DNA of 5,224 nt from Clostridia bacterium (GCA_900771185.1 CAAGND010000006.1:1-5224), one strand, 5' to 3'; positions 1-5,224 are shown, counted from the first letter of the stretch. Numbers and translations are program-made. The notes: generated from the sequence alone by a model not told the origin.

Positions 1-43
1 ACGAGTGCGGCTCACTTGGCTTCGTGGCTTTTTCAACAGTCTC

Positions 44-76
44 CAGCGTGTCGAAAAATACTTTTTCGACACGCTG
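44..76. repeat. Perfect 15-bp inverted repeat with 3-base loop
   Basis: The arms 44-58 (CAGCGTGTCGAAAAA) and 62-76 are exact reverse complements around the loop TAC, so a very stable hairpin can form on either strand. A related half-site, TTTTTCAACAGTCT, lies at 29-42 and resembles TTTTTCGACACGCT at 62-75 (11 of 14 bases match). That suggests a repeated or degenerate element rather than a single random palindrome. The hairpin directly abuts a second one at 77-104. It could be part of a double terminator between converging genes or a dispersed palindromic repeat. The structure is certain; its function is inference. Confidence 0.7.
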
Positions 77-110
77 ACACCGCCCTGCATTAGCAGGGCG
101 GTGTTGTTTT
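77..110 (+). terminator. Rho-independent terminator, 12-bp stem
   Basis: Arms 77-88 (ACACCGCCCTGC) and 93-104 pair perfectly around the loop ATTA and are followed by TGTTTT, the layout of an intrinsic terminator read on the + strand. It would end a gene lying to the left of the window. Read on the minus strand, the same stem lies about 14 bp past the stop of the membrane-protein gene at 119. No T-run follows directly on that strand, but the adjoining hairpin at 44-76 could help, so bidirectional use is possible. Confidence 0.7.
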
Positions 111-118
111 ACAATCGG

Positions 119-670
119 TTATTTTAAAAGCTTTCTCAGCTTTTTGCTCAGTTTGAATCTGTATAGACTTATGAGTTTTGTCAGAGCGTAGTCATAGAGC
201 AAAAATGCCGCCGACGCGAACAGGAGCAGCAGCGGGATTGCCCACAGTCCGAAGGTTTCAAGCTCCTCTATTTCAACGTTCATAAGCTTTGTCATGAAGA
301 AATACGCCAAAAAGAGCACGACATTGAAAGTCAAAAGTTTCAGTATATATTCAAGCCATCTCGGCAGCTTGCTTTCGAGCACTGCTTTGAGAACAGGATA
401 ATAGCCGAAAAACACCGTATAAAGAACAGCGACCTCTTTGTTGGGAACTATCAGCAGTGACAGCACGGACACCGCCGCCCAGACCGCAAGCGCCCACCGC
501 TTGTTTATCTCTATGACTATGACTGCGGTAAACGCGCCTGCAATGGCGGGAAGCGCAAGCTCCAAAGTCGGTATAACCGAAATCAAAGCCATAAGAGCGA
601 CAGACAGCGCCGATAAAACGGCGCTGAGCGCTATTTTCGAAGTTTGTTTCAACTCTAACACCCCGATCAT
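119..670 (-). CDS. Small multi-pass membrane protein, unknown function, third gene of the DUF5685 operon
   Basis: A 183-residue integral membrane protein of unknown function. Hydrophobic segments lie at about residues 12-33, 37-54, 58-75, 79-96, 107-127 and 140-160. The C-terminal tail (about 171-183) is strongly basic, which would place it in the cytoplasm. The N-terminal pattern (KQTSKIALSAVLSALSVALM) and overall size resemble small Firmicute membrane proteins of the ECF transporter S-component type, but no substrate motif is visible and that likeness is weak. The ATG at 670 follows the J-like gene's TGA after one base, but no Shine-Dalgarno precedes it. A TTG at 652, giving M-KQTSKIAL, has GGGGTG six bases upstream and may be the true start (177 residues). 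The open frame continues upstream to 985, but there it is an antisense-free shadow of the J-like gene in another frame. Confidence is high that it is a gene and low on function. Confidence 0.8.
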   Translation of the reverse strand: MIGVLELKQTSKIALSAVLSALSVALMALISVIPTLELALPAIAGAFTAVIVIEINKRWALAVWAAVSVLSLLIVPNKEVAVLYTVFFGYYPVLKAVLESKLPRWLEYILKLLTFNVVLFLAYFFMTKLMNVEIEELETFGLWAIPLLLLFASAAFLLYDYALTKLISLYRFKLSKKLRKLLK

Positions 671-671
671 G

Positions 672-1283
672 TCAGCAGCAGGGAATGAGATCGCCGCCGA
701 AGCATTCACAGCAGCAGTCTGCGCAGATAAGACCTGAACAGACGTCGCAGGCATCACAGCCGCTGTCCTTTTTCTTTGCCGTTCTGAAGCCTCCGCTTCT
801 TGAATTTTCAAGATTGGAACGAGCCGCCGCATATTCGCTGTTTGACGGGTCCATTGAGCACGCCTTGGCGAAATTCTCCGCGGCATAGTCGAGCCAACCG
901 CGCCTCTGCTGCGCAACACCTTTGAGGTAATACCATTCGGCATTGCGGGACTCCTTCGGTATGCCGTCCAGAAGAACGAGAGCATCCTCTATTCTTCCGT
1001 TTCGTATTTTATCTCGTATATCGGAATAGTCCGAAGTCCTGCCGCTCTGCGAGGAGCTGTAGCTTCCGGAGGCTCTGCCTGATGAAGACGCCTGTGATGT
1101 TGTTCTTCCCAAACCGCCGCGTTCCATAACTATATCGTCATACGCCTCGTTGAGCTCCTGCATTTTTCTCTCGCCGCTTATAGAATCGTCGGAATACTTG
1201 CGGGCAAGCTCCTTATATGCACTTTTTATCCGGTCATCGCTCGCGTCTTTCGGGACTCCGAGCACCGAATAGGGATCCTTCAT
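672..1283 (-). CDS. J-domain-like protein with TPR region and Cys-rich tail; HPD motif lost
   Basis: A 203-residue, probably cytoplasmic protein in four parts. Residues 3-53 match a J-domain (PYSVLGV, then ASDDRIKSAYKELARKY, then a helix III ending LNEAYDDI). Residues 57-85 are a Ser/Gly/Arg-rich linker. Residues 88-160 form TPR-like helices (WYYLKGVAQQRRGWLDYAAENF, A, DP pattern). Residues 176-203 carry ten cysteines (176, 179, 182, 187, 190-192, 194, 202, 203). The HPD tripeptide essential for stimulating DnaK-type Hsp70 ATPase is SDD here (residues 31-33), so this is a J-like rather than a working J-domain. The tail suggests metal binding or a scaffold, which is inference. I recall J/TPR/Cys-tail proteins beside DUF5685 proteins in clostridia. 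The ATG overlaps the upstream TGA as ATGA, and AGGGGGTG lies 6 bases ahead, so translation is probably coupled to the DUF5685 gene. Confidence 0.85.
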   Translation of the reverse strand: MKDPYSVLGVPKDASDDRIKSAYKELARKYSDDSISGERKMQELNEAYDDIVMERGGLGRTTSQASSSGRASGSYSSSQSGRTSDYSDIRDKIRNGRIEDALVLLDGIPKESRNAEWYYLKGVAQQRRGWLDYAAENFAKACSMDPSNSEYAAARSNLENSRSGGFRTAKKKDSGCDACDVCSGLICADCCCECFGGDLIPCC

Positions 1284-2140
1284 TCTTCACACCCCCTGTG
1301 CAGGATACTGTTCTGCACGCTGTATATACCGTCATAGATTACATTTTCTATTATGTCCTTAAACCGATAAAAGGTGAGATTTTCAAAAACTGCCGCAACC
1401 TCTCCCGCCGTCATATTGAGTATTCCCGCCGCATAATCGGAAAACTCCTTTGATTCGGCGGATTCACGGGTCGGGAACTTCGCCTTGAACGGATTGAAAG
1501 ACCCGCTCTTTATATCGTCCTTCAAATCGTCAGCGGCATCAACAAGATAGACCCATCTGCCGAGCATATAACCGAGACGCCACAGAAGCTGTTTGTCATC
1601 GCCGTAATACCCCTGCGAGAACACGGCGGCAAGCGCTTTCGCGGACGGATCAGCGGCGATATCGAGCGAAACATCGCCCGACCTTTCCAATCTCCTCTGT
1701 TCGTCCATAGCGGTTTTTATTGCCGCGTCGAGGAACGGCTGCCTGAGTGCCGCTTTTCTGTGCATGAGCTTTGCAACAGGAACGAGCAGCCGCAAAGGCA
1801 TGCTTTTAAAAAATCCGCTGTCCTCAATATCATCCCTGAGCTTGTAATAGGAAATGAGGATGACTATATCAGCACTGCGCTCAATCTCAGCAGTGTCTGA
1901 GCATTTGAGACATTTCTTGGCGGGATTATAACAGCACCGCCCCTCAGCGAAGCTTGGGCACTGCGGTTCGACCGCCATGCGAAGAAGTGACAAGAATGTG
2001 AAATCAAAGCTGAGAAGCAGTTGAGCCAGCGGCGAATATAGCCTGCCCAAAGCCTTGCACACGGAGCAATACACACCCTTATATATCTCATAGTCCTTGA
2101 TTTTCAATTCAGGCTTGAATGCTTTTATATAGCCTGTCAT
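1280..2140 (-). CDS. DUF5685 family protein with isoprenoid-synthase-like Asp motifs
   Basis: A 286-residue, mostly helical protein that I recognise as DUF5685 family from its start (IKAFKPELKIKDYEIYKGVY-C-x2-C). Its biochemical role is not established. Cysteines at 25, 28, 61, 69, 70, 77 and 80 form CxxC-type pairs able to bind a metal. Two acidic motifs stand out: LRDDIED at 101-107 and DAADDLKDD at 201-209. The second sits in LGRWVYLV-(motif)-IKSGSFNP, which follows the spacing of the second Asp motif of squalene/phytoene synthases (LG, eleven residues, D-x3-D, x3, G). A class I isoprenoid-synthase-like fold is therefore my inference; activity is unproven. No signal peptide or clear membrane segment is seen. 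The start is supported by GCGGAGG six bases before the ATG. It is the first gene of a three-gene operon and shares a 4-bp stop/start overlap with the J-like gene. Confidence 0.85.
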   Translation of the reverse strand: MTGYIKAFKPELKIKDYEIYKGVYCSVCKALGRLYSPLAQLLLSFDFTFLSLLRMAVEPQCPSFAEGRCCYNPAKKCLKCSDTAEIERSADIVILISYYKLRDDIEDSGFFKSMPLRLLVPVAKLMHRKAALRQPFLDAAIKTAMDEQRRLERSGDVSLDIAADPSAKALAAVFSQGYYGDDKQLLWRLGYMLGRWVYLVDAADDLKDDIKSGSFNPFKAKFPTRESAESKEFSDYAAGILNMTAGEVAAVFENLTFYRFKDIIENVIYDGIYSVQNSILHRGCEE

Positions 2141-2188
2141 CCCTGTCCTCCGCCATCACGACAAATCTTGTCAAAATCTCTTTACATT

Positions 2189-2216
2189 ATTCTATAACAA
2201 AAGAGGCGAAAAACAA
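2189..2216 (-). promoter_or_regulatory. Candidate sigma-70-type promoter for the DUF5685 operon
   Basis: On the minus strand, TTGTTT (2216-2211) lies 16 bp before TAGAAT (2194-2189, five of six consensus bases), about 50 bp upstream of the DUF5685 start. The -35 is weak. No convincing terminator separates aroQ from this point, so read-through from aroQ is also possible. A short dyad GACAA-ATC-TTGTC (2160-2172) lies between this promoter and the ribosome binding site and could be an operator, though it is short enough to be chance. Confidence 0.35.
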
Positions 2217-2254
2217 TTAACGCTTTGTAAACTTTTTGGATTTCAACGTGGAAA

Positions 2255-2692
2255 TTAATCCTTTGCGTAGTGCTTCTTCAAATGTTTAATCGCCTTTTCA
2301 TAGCCCTCAAAGCCGAAGCCTATATATGATTTGACACACACCGGACCAACATATGAGATTTTGCGGAACTCCTCGCGGGCGGCAATATTCGACAGATGAA
2401 CCTCAATAGCAGGCAGACCCACTGCCACAAGAGCGTCGTGAATCGCGATGCTTGTGTGCGTATAGGCCGCCGGATTTATGATTATCGCGTCCGCTTTTTT
2501 GTAGGCGTCCTGTATGATATCAACTATTGTGCCCTCATGGTTTGACTGAAAGAACTCCGCCTCCAGCCCGTTTTCCTCACACTTTTCACGTATGAAAGCC
2601 ACCAAATCTTCATATGTTTTTTCTCCGTATATGCCGGGTTCTCTTATTCCGAGCATATTCATGTTGGGACCGTGAATGACATAAACCTTCAT
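2255..2692 (-). CDS. aroQ: Type II 3-dehydroquinate dehydratase
   Basis: A 145-residue cytoplasmic enzyme of full family length. It catalyses trans-dehydration of 3-dehydroquinate to 3-dehydroshikimate, the third step of the shikimate (aromatic amino acid) pathway; the family forms dodecamers. Signature stretches are HGPNMNMLGIREPGIYG (7-23), INPAAYTHTSIAIHDAL (72-88) and EVHLSNIAAREEFR (97-110). The known active-site residues all have counterparts: Asn10, Arg17, catalytic Tyr22, Asn73, His79, catalytic His99, Arg106 and Arg110. The usual NGPN is HGPN here, but the active-site Asn of GPN is retained. The start is supported by AAAGG upstream at about 9-10 bases. No other shikimate genes are in the window. 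It is divergent from the epimerase gene and followed at 114 bp by the DUF5685 operon. I could not assign its promoter with confidence within 2693-2813. Confidence 0.95.
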   Translation of the reverse strand: MKVYVIHGPNMNMLGIREPGIYGEKTYEDLVAFIREKCEENGLEAEFFQSNHEGTIVDIIQDAYKKADAIIINPAAYTHTSIAIHDALVAVGLPAIEVHLSNIAAREEFRKISYVGPVCVKSYIGFGFEGYEKAIKHLKKHYAKD

Positions 2693-2723
2693 TGAAATTC
2701 ATCCTTTCATATTAAAAATAGAA

Positions 2724-2752
2724 TTGCTTTATCAGCTTATGAATGTTACAAT
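2724..2752 (+). promoter_or_regulatory. Sigma-70-type promoter for the aldose epimerase gene
   Basis: TTGCTT (2724-2729) and TACAAT (2747-2752, five of six consensus bases) are separated by the ideal 17 bp, in the AT-rich region between the divergent aroQ and epimerase genes. Transcription would begin near 2759, leaving a leader of about 55 bases that contains the hairpin at 2771-2800. Confidence 0.5.
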
Positions 2753-2770
2753 TGATAATGATAAAATTTA

Positions 2771-2800
2771 AAGTGACCCCGATTTAATCAGTGGTTACTT
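2771..2800 (+). promoter_or_regulatory. Leader hairpin or operator-like dyad ahead of the epimerase ribosome binding site
   Basis: AAGTGACC (2771-2778) can pair with GGTTACTT (2793-2800), with one G-U wobble, around a 14-base loop that itself holds the near-palindrome GATTTAATC (2781-2789). The right arm ends directly before the AAGGAG ribosome binding site (2801-2806, seven bases from the ATG). The structure could act as a protein-binding dyad or influence translation. No known riboswitch is recognised. The pairing is visible; a regulatory role is speculation. Confidence 0.25.
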
Positions 2801-2813
2801 AAGGAGCGGCATT

Positions 2814-3665
2814 ATGATTTATACCATTGAAAACGAAAACATCCGTGTCAGCGCCGAGACGCAGGGTGCGCAGCTTAAATCGATTTTTTTGAAATCAAGC
2901 GGCACCGAATGTCTGTGGCAGGGCAATCCCGACATCTGGTACGGGCGCGCGCCCATCCTCTTTCCCGTCATAGGTCAGCTTCTCGACGGAAAGTACCGAT
3001 ATAACGCAACGGAATATGAGATGCCGAAGCACGGATTTGCAAGGCGCTCTGAGTTTGCGTTTAAGGGTGCTGACAAAAACAGCATGACATTTTCGCTCGA
3101 AAGCAATGATGAGACCCGCAAATGCTATCCGTTCGATTTTGAGCTGCTTATAACATACTCGGTTGACGGCACGGCGGTGAAATGCACGCACACGGTCATA
3201 AACAAGACAGACGGAGAAATGTATTTCTCCATAGGCGCTCATCCCGGCTTTAACTGCCACATCGGCGACACAATAGAATTTGAAAAGCCCGAAGAGCTCA
3301 AAACCATGCGCATAGACAAGGATTCAATACTGACGGACACGCTCTATCCGGTTCCCCTCGAGAACGGACGCGGGCTCCAAATCACCAAAGACCTGTTCTG
3401 CCTTGACGCGCTGATACTACACTCGCTGAACTCAGAGAGTCTCACGCTCAAAACGGAAAACAGAAACATAAAATTCACCTTCGGCAGCGCTCCCTATCTC
3501 GGGATTTGGGCAAAGCCGAACGCGCCCTATGTCTGCATTGAGCCGTGGTACGGTGTGAACGACAGCTACGACAAAAAGGAAAGCATCGCTCAAAAGACAG
3601 GCATCAATCGCCTGGAAAAGGGAGGACGCTTCGCCTTTGAGTGGACTGCCGAAATAACGGAATAA
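2814..3665 (+). CDS. Aldose 1-epimerase family protein (LacX/galactose mutarotase-like)
   Basis: A 283-residue cytoplasmic protein with the galactose-mutarotase-like beta-sandwich fold. The family interconverts alpha and beta anomers of aldoses or sugar phosphates; the substrate here is unknown. Recognisable stretches in order are GAQLKSIFLKSSGTECLWQG (18-37), APILFPVIGQL (46-56), HGFAR (73-77), GAHPGF (141-146) and CIEPWYG (241-247). His73, His143 and Glu243 match the two conserved histidines and the catalytic-base glutamate of galactose mutarotases. Its shortness and the LWQGNPDIWYGRAP segment point to the LacX-like subgroup rather than full-length GalM. Length and ends look complete. The start is set by AAGGAG seven bases upstream. 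It is a single-gene unit with its own candidate promoter and a strong terminator. No sugar transporter or catabolic gene sits beside it, so the pathway cannot be named. Confidence 0.92.
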   Translation: MIYTIENENIRVSAETQGAQLKSIFLKSSGTECLWQGNPDIWYGRAPILFPVIGQLLDGKYRYNATEYEMPKHGFARRSEFAFKGADKNSMTFSLESNDETRKCYPFDFELLITYSVDGTAVKCTHTVINKTDGEMYFSIGAHPGFNCHIGDTIEFEKPEELKTMRIDKDSILTDTLYPVPLENGRGLQITKDLFCLDALILHSLNSESLTLKTENRNIKFTFGSAPYLGIWAKPNAPYVCIEPWYGVNDSYDKKESIAQKTGINRLEKGGRFAFEWTAEITE

Positions 3666-3674
3666 ATGACTTCG

Positions 3675-3701
3675 CCCGCCGGAAAACCGGCGGGATTTTT
3701 T
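3675..3701 (+). terminator. Strong rho-independent terminator after the epimerase gene
   Basis: An 8-bp GC-only stem, CCCGCCGG (3675-3682) with CCGGCGGG (3687-3694), closes an AAAA loop and is followed by ATTTTTT. It lies 9 bp after the epimerase stop. The convergent response-regulator gene ends at 3703, so the hairpin also lies just past that stop, but without a following T-run on the minus strand. It is mainly a + strand terminator that may work weakly in the other direction. Confidence 0.92.
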
Positions 3702-3702
3702 C

Positions 3703-4398
3703 TTATGCCTTGAAGCGATAGCCCGCTCCCCACACCGTCTCGATATACTGCGGGTTGGAGCTGTCATCCTCTATTTTCTCTCTTATTCTGTTGATGTGCA
3801 CTGTCACCGTAGAGGTCTCTCCTATTGCATCAAGACCCCATATTTTGTCGAATATGGTGTCTTTGCTGAACACCACGTTCGGATTGGAGGCAAGAAAAAC
3901 CAGCAGGTCAAATTCCTTGTTGGTCAGCGACACCTCCTCATCATTTATAAACACACGGCGGGCGTTTTTATCTATCGAGAGATTTCCGATATTTATAACA
4001 TAGTTCACCGGCTCCTCACCCTTTGATGTGAGGCGCTCATAGCGTGATATGTGCGCTGTGACCCTCGCCACAAGCTCAGAGGGGCTGAAGGGCTTTGTTA
4101 TGTAATCATCCGCGCCGAGACCGAGGCCCCTTATCTTATCTATCTCGTCTTTTTTGGCGGACACCATAAGTACGGGGCACTCCTTGCTCTTGCGAATCTG
4201 GCGGCAGACTTCAAAGCCGTCTATGCCGGGAAGCATAACATCAAGAATGACAAGGTCAAAATCGGACTCCAGCGCACGGTCCAGCCCGCTTTTCCCATCA
4301 AAAGCTATCTCCACCTCATAGCCGTTGGCCTCAAGATAGTCGCGTTCAAGCTCCGCTATGTTCTTTTCATCTTCAACAACAAGAATCTTCTTTCTCAT
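3703..4398 (-). CDS. OmpR/PhoB-family response regulator
   Basis: A 231-residue two-component transcription factor of normal full length. Residues 3-117 form the receiver domain: acidic pocket Glu9-Asp10, phospho-acceptor Asp53 (LVILDVMLPGIDG), switch Ser80, and Lys102 in DDYITKPF. Residues about 134-231 form the winged-helix DNA-binding domain (LTNKEFDLLVFLASNPNVVF, then TVTVHINRIREKIE recognition helix, ending VWGAGYRFKA). Phosphorylation by the upstream kinase should promote dimerisation and promoter binding. It starts 15 bp after the kinase stop, with AAGGG seven to eight bases before the ATG, so the two form one transcript with the kinase gene first. It is general VanR/PhoP-like in appearance, but I see no feature that names a signal or regulon. 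The target genes may lie beyond the right edge. Confidence 0.95.
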   Translation of the reverse strand: MRKKILVVEDEKNIAELERDYLEANGYEVEIAFDGKSGLDRALESDFDLVILDVMLPGIDGFEVCRQIRKSKECPVLMVSAKKDEIDKIRGLGLGADDYITKPFSPSELVARVTAHISRYERLTSKGEEPVNYVINIGNLSIDKNARRVFINDEEVSLTNKEFDLLVFLASNPNVVFSKDTIFDKIWGLDAIGETSTVTVHINRIREKIEDDSSNPQYIETVWGAGYRFKA

Positions 4399-4413
4399 TT
4401 TATCATCCCTTCT

Positions 4414-5224
4414 TTATATCTTTGTTTCAGGAATTGTTATCTTAACCGCAAGACCGCCGAGTGAACTGCGGCCTGCCGAAATTGTTGCTGAATGGCGCTC
4501 CACAATCTGCTTTGTTATCGCAAGCCCCAGACCGCTTCCGCTCTGGGCATTTGAGCGCGCTTTATCGCTTCTGTAAAAGCTGTCGAATATTTTTTCATAT
4601 TCCGAATCCGCAACACCGATTCCGTTATCCTCAAAGACAACTTCAACGTTTCCGTCCTCATATGACACCGTGAGCTTTGCCCTGTTTTCGGGCTTTGAAG
4701 TGTCCTTATATTTTTTACAGTTTTGAATAAGATTTCTGATAACACGCTTTGACTGACCTATATCAATGGATATATATATATCATCCGGGCAGGTTCTCTC
4801 ATATTCAAACTCAACCCCGCCGTTCTCCAGTGAGTTTCTGATATCGTTCGCGTAACTGTCAAGAGAGGCAGCGACATTCACTTTTTCAAAATAGAAGGGA
4901 ACTTTATCAAGATTGAGTTTTGAGAGCATCGAAAGCTCCGAAACCATCCTGTCCATATCGTTTGCGGTTTCATAGATTACACGGACATATTTCTCCCGTT
5001 TTTCATCCGTATCGGCTATTCCGTCCAGTATACCCGAAGCATAGCCCTTGATGGCAGTCAGCGGAGTTCCAAGGTCATGTGAGATTCCGGCGATGAGCTG
5101 CATTCGGTTTTCCTCATATTTCTGCTGCTGTTCGACCGACTCCTTGAGCCGGCGGCGCATTTCATCGAAATCCGCGCACACCTGCCCGATTTCGTTCTCG
5201 GACTTATAATCTATCTGATAATCG
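4414..5224 (-). CDS. Sensor histidine kinase, N-terminus cut off by window edge
   Basis: The C-terminal 269 residues of a membrane sensor kinase; the frame stays open through the right edge, so the sensing and transmembrane parts are missing. The first visible residues (ENEIGQVCADFDEMRRRLKE) are the end of a HAMP linker, which implies a membrane-anchored protein with an extracytoplasmic or membrane sensor upstream. A HisKA domain follows with phospho-acceptor His in AGISHDLGTPLTAIKGY (codon 5077-5079). Next is the ATPase domain: N-box NLIQNCKKY, G1 box EDNGIGV, SFYRSD and G2 box GSGLGLAI. All catalytic boxes are intact. A GTG at 5181 could be mistaken for a start, but it falls inside the HAMP sequence. 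The kinase is expected to phosphorylate the response regulator encoded 15 bp downstream. The signal sensed cannot be deduced from this part. Confidence 0.95.
   Translation of the reverse strand, partial: DYQIDYKSENEIGQVCADFDEMRRRLKESVEQQQKYEENRMQLIAGISHDLGTPLTAIKGYASGILDGIADTDEKREKYVRVIYETANDMDRMVSELSMLSKLNLDKVPFYFEKVNVAASLDSYANDIRNSLENGGVEFEYERTCPDDIYISIDIGQSKRVIRNLIQNCKKYKDTSKPENRAKLTVSYEDGNVEVVFEDNGIGVADSEYEKIFDSFYRSDKARSNAQSGSGLGLAITKQIVERHSATISAGRSSLGGLAVKITIPETKI

Noticed and set aside
1..92. Open frames on the + strand running in from the left edge, as the end of an upstream gene
   Set aside because: All three frames read through part or all of the hairpins and give no recognisable protein ending, so no C-terminus can be assigned; the region is left as non-coding.
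671..985. Extension of the membrane-protein frame upstream to 985 (288 residues)
   Set aside because: The extra 105 residues are Arg/Ser/Pro-rich, lack family character and overlap the well-supported J-like gene in another frame on the same strand. The gene more likely begins at 670 or 652.
2161..2172. TTGACA on the minus strand as the -35 of the DUF5685 operon
   Set aside because: The region 17 bp downstream is GC-rich and contains the ribosome binding site rather than a -10 element, so transcription from it would start inside or after the Shine-Dalgarno.
2195..2254. Terminator after aroQ
   Set aside because: Only 4-bp arms can be found and there is no stem plus T-run arrangement, so I do not call a terminator between aroQ and the DUF5685 operon.
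2895..3260. 121-residue minus-strand open frame
   Set aside because: It is antisense to the epimerase gene, has no ribosome binding site or recognisable motif, and is a shadow of the real gene.
4051..4464. 137-residue + strand open frame
   Set aside because: It is antisense to the response regulator and the kinase end, which are unambiguous, and shows no protein-family character.
4769..4782. Perfect 14-bp palindrome GATATATATATATC (TA run)
   Set aside because: It lies inside the kinase gene and is explained by consecutive Asp/Ile/Tyr codons; a short TA run has no other supporting context.

Overview
The window looks like chromosomal DNA of an anaerobic, low-to-mid-GC Firmicute, most likely a clostridial gut bacterium of the Oscillospiraceae/Ruminococcaceae type. 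This rests on purine-rich Shine-Dalgarno sites before most genes, short intergenic gaps, and a J-like/TPR/Cys-tail protein next to a DUF5685 protein, a pairing I recall from that group. The taxonomic call is inference. I see no mobile element, CRISPR array, tRNA or rRNA.

Layout: positions 1-118 hold no convincing gene but contain two perfect back-to-back hairpins (44-76 and 77-104). The second is followed by a T-rich run on the + strand and looks like a terminator for a + strand gene to the left of the window. From 2140 down to 119 on the minus strand lies a tight three-gene operon. Its genes are a DUF5685 protein, a J-domain-like/TPR protein with a cysteine-rich tail (4-bp ATGA overlap), and a small multi-pass membrane protein (start within about 20 bp of the previous stop). 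Upstream of it on the same strand is aroQ (type II 3-dehydroquinate dehydratase, 2692-2255), 114 bp away. aroQ is divergent from an aldose 1-epimerase (galactose mutarotase-like) gene at 2814-3665 on the + strand, which ends in a strong terminator. Converging on that terminator is a minus-strand two-component system: a sensor histidine kinase cut off by the right edge (4414-5224), followed by its OmpR-family response regulator (3703-4398).

The aroQ, epimerase and two-component genes are conventional. The part worth attention is the three-gene operon. The DUF5685 protein has two Asp-rich motifs about 100 residues apart. The second, with its surroundings, lines up by eye without gaps with the second Asp motif of squalene/phytoene synthases, suggesting a class I isoprenoid-synthase-like fold. 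Its partner has a recognisable J-domain in which the HPD tripeptide is replaced by SDD, so it probably cannot stimulate Hsp70 in the usual way. It ends in a tail with ten cysteines in 28 residues. The third protein is hydrophobic with about five or six membrane segments. Together they suggest a membrane-associated, possibly metal- or lipid-related function that I cannot name from sequence alone.
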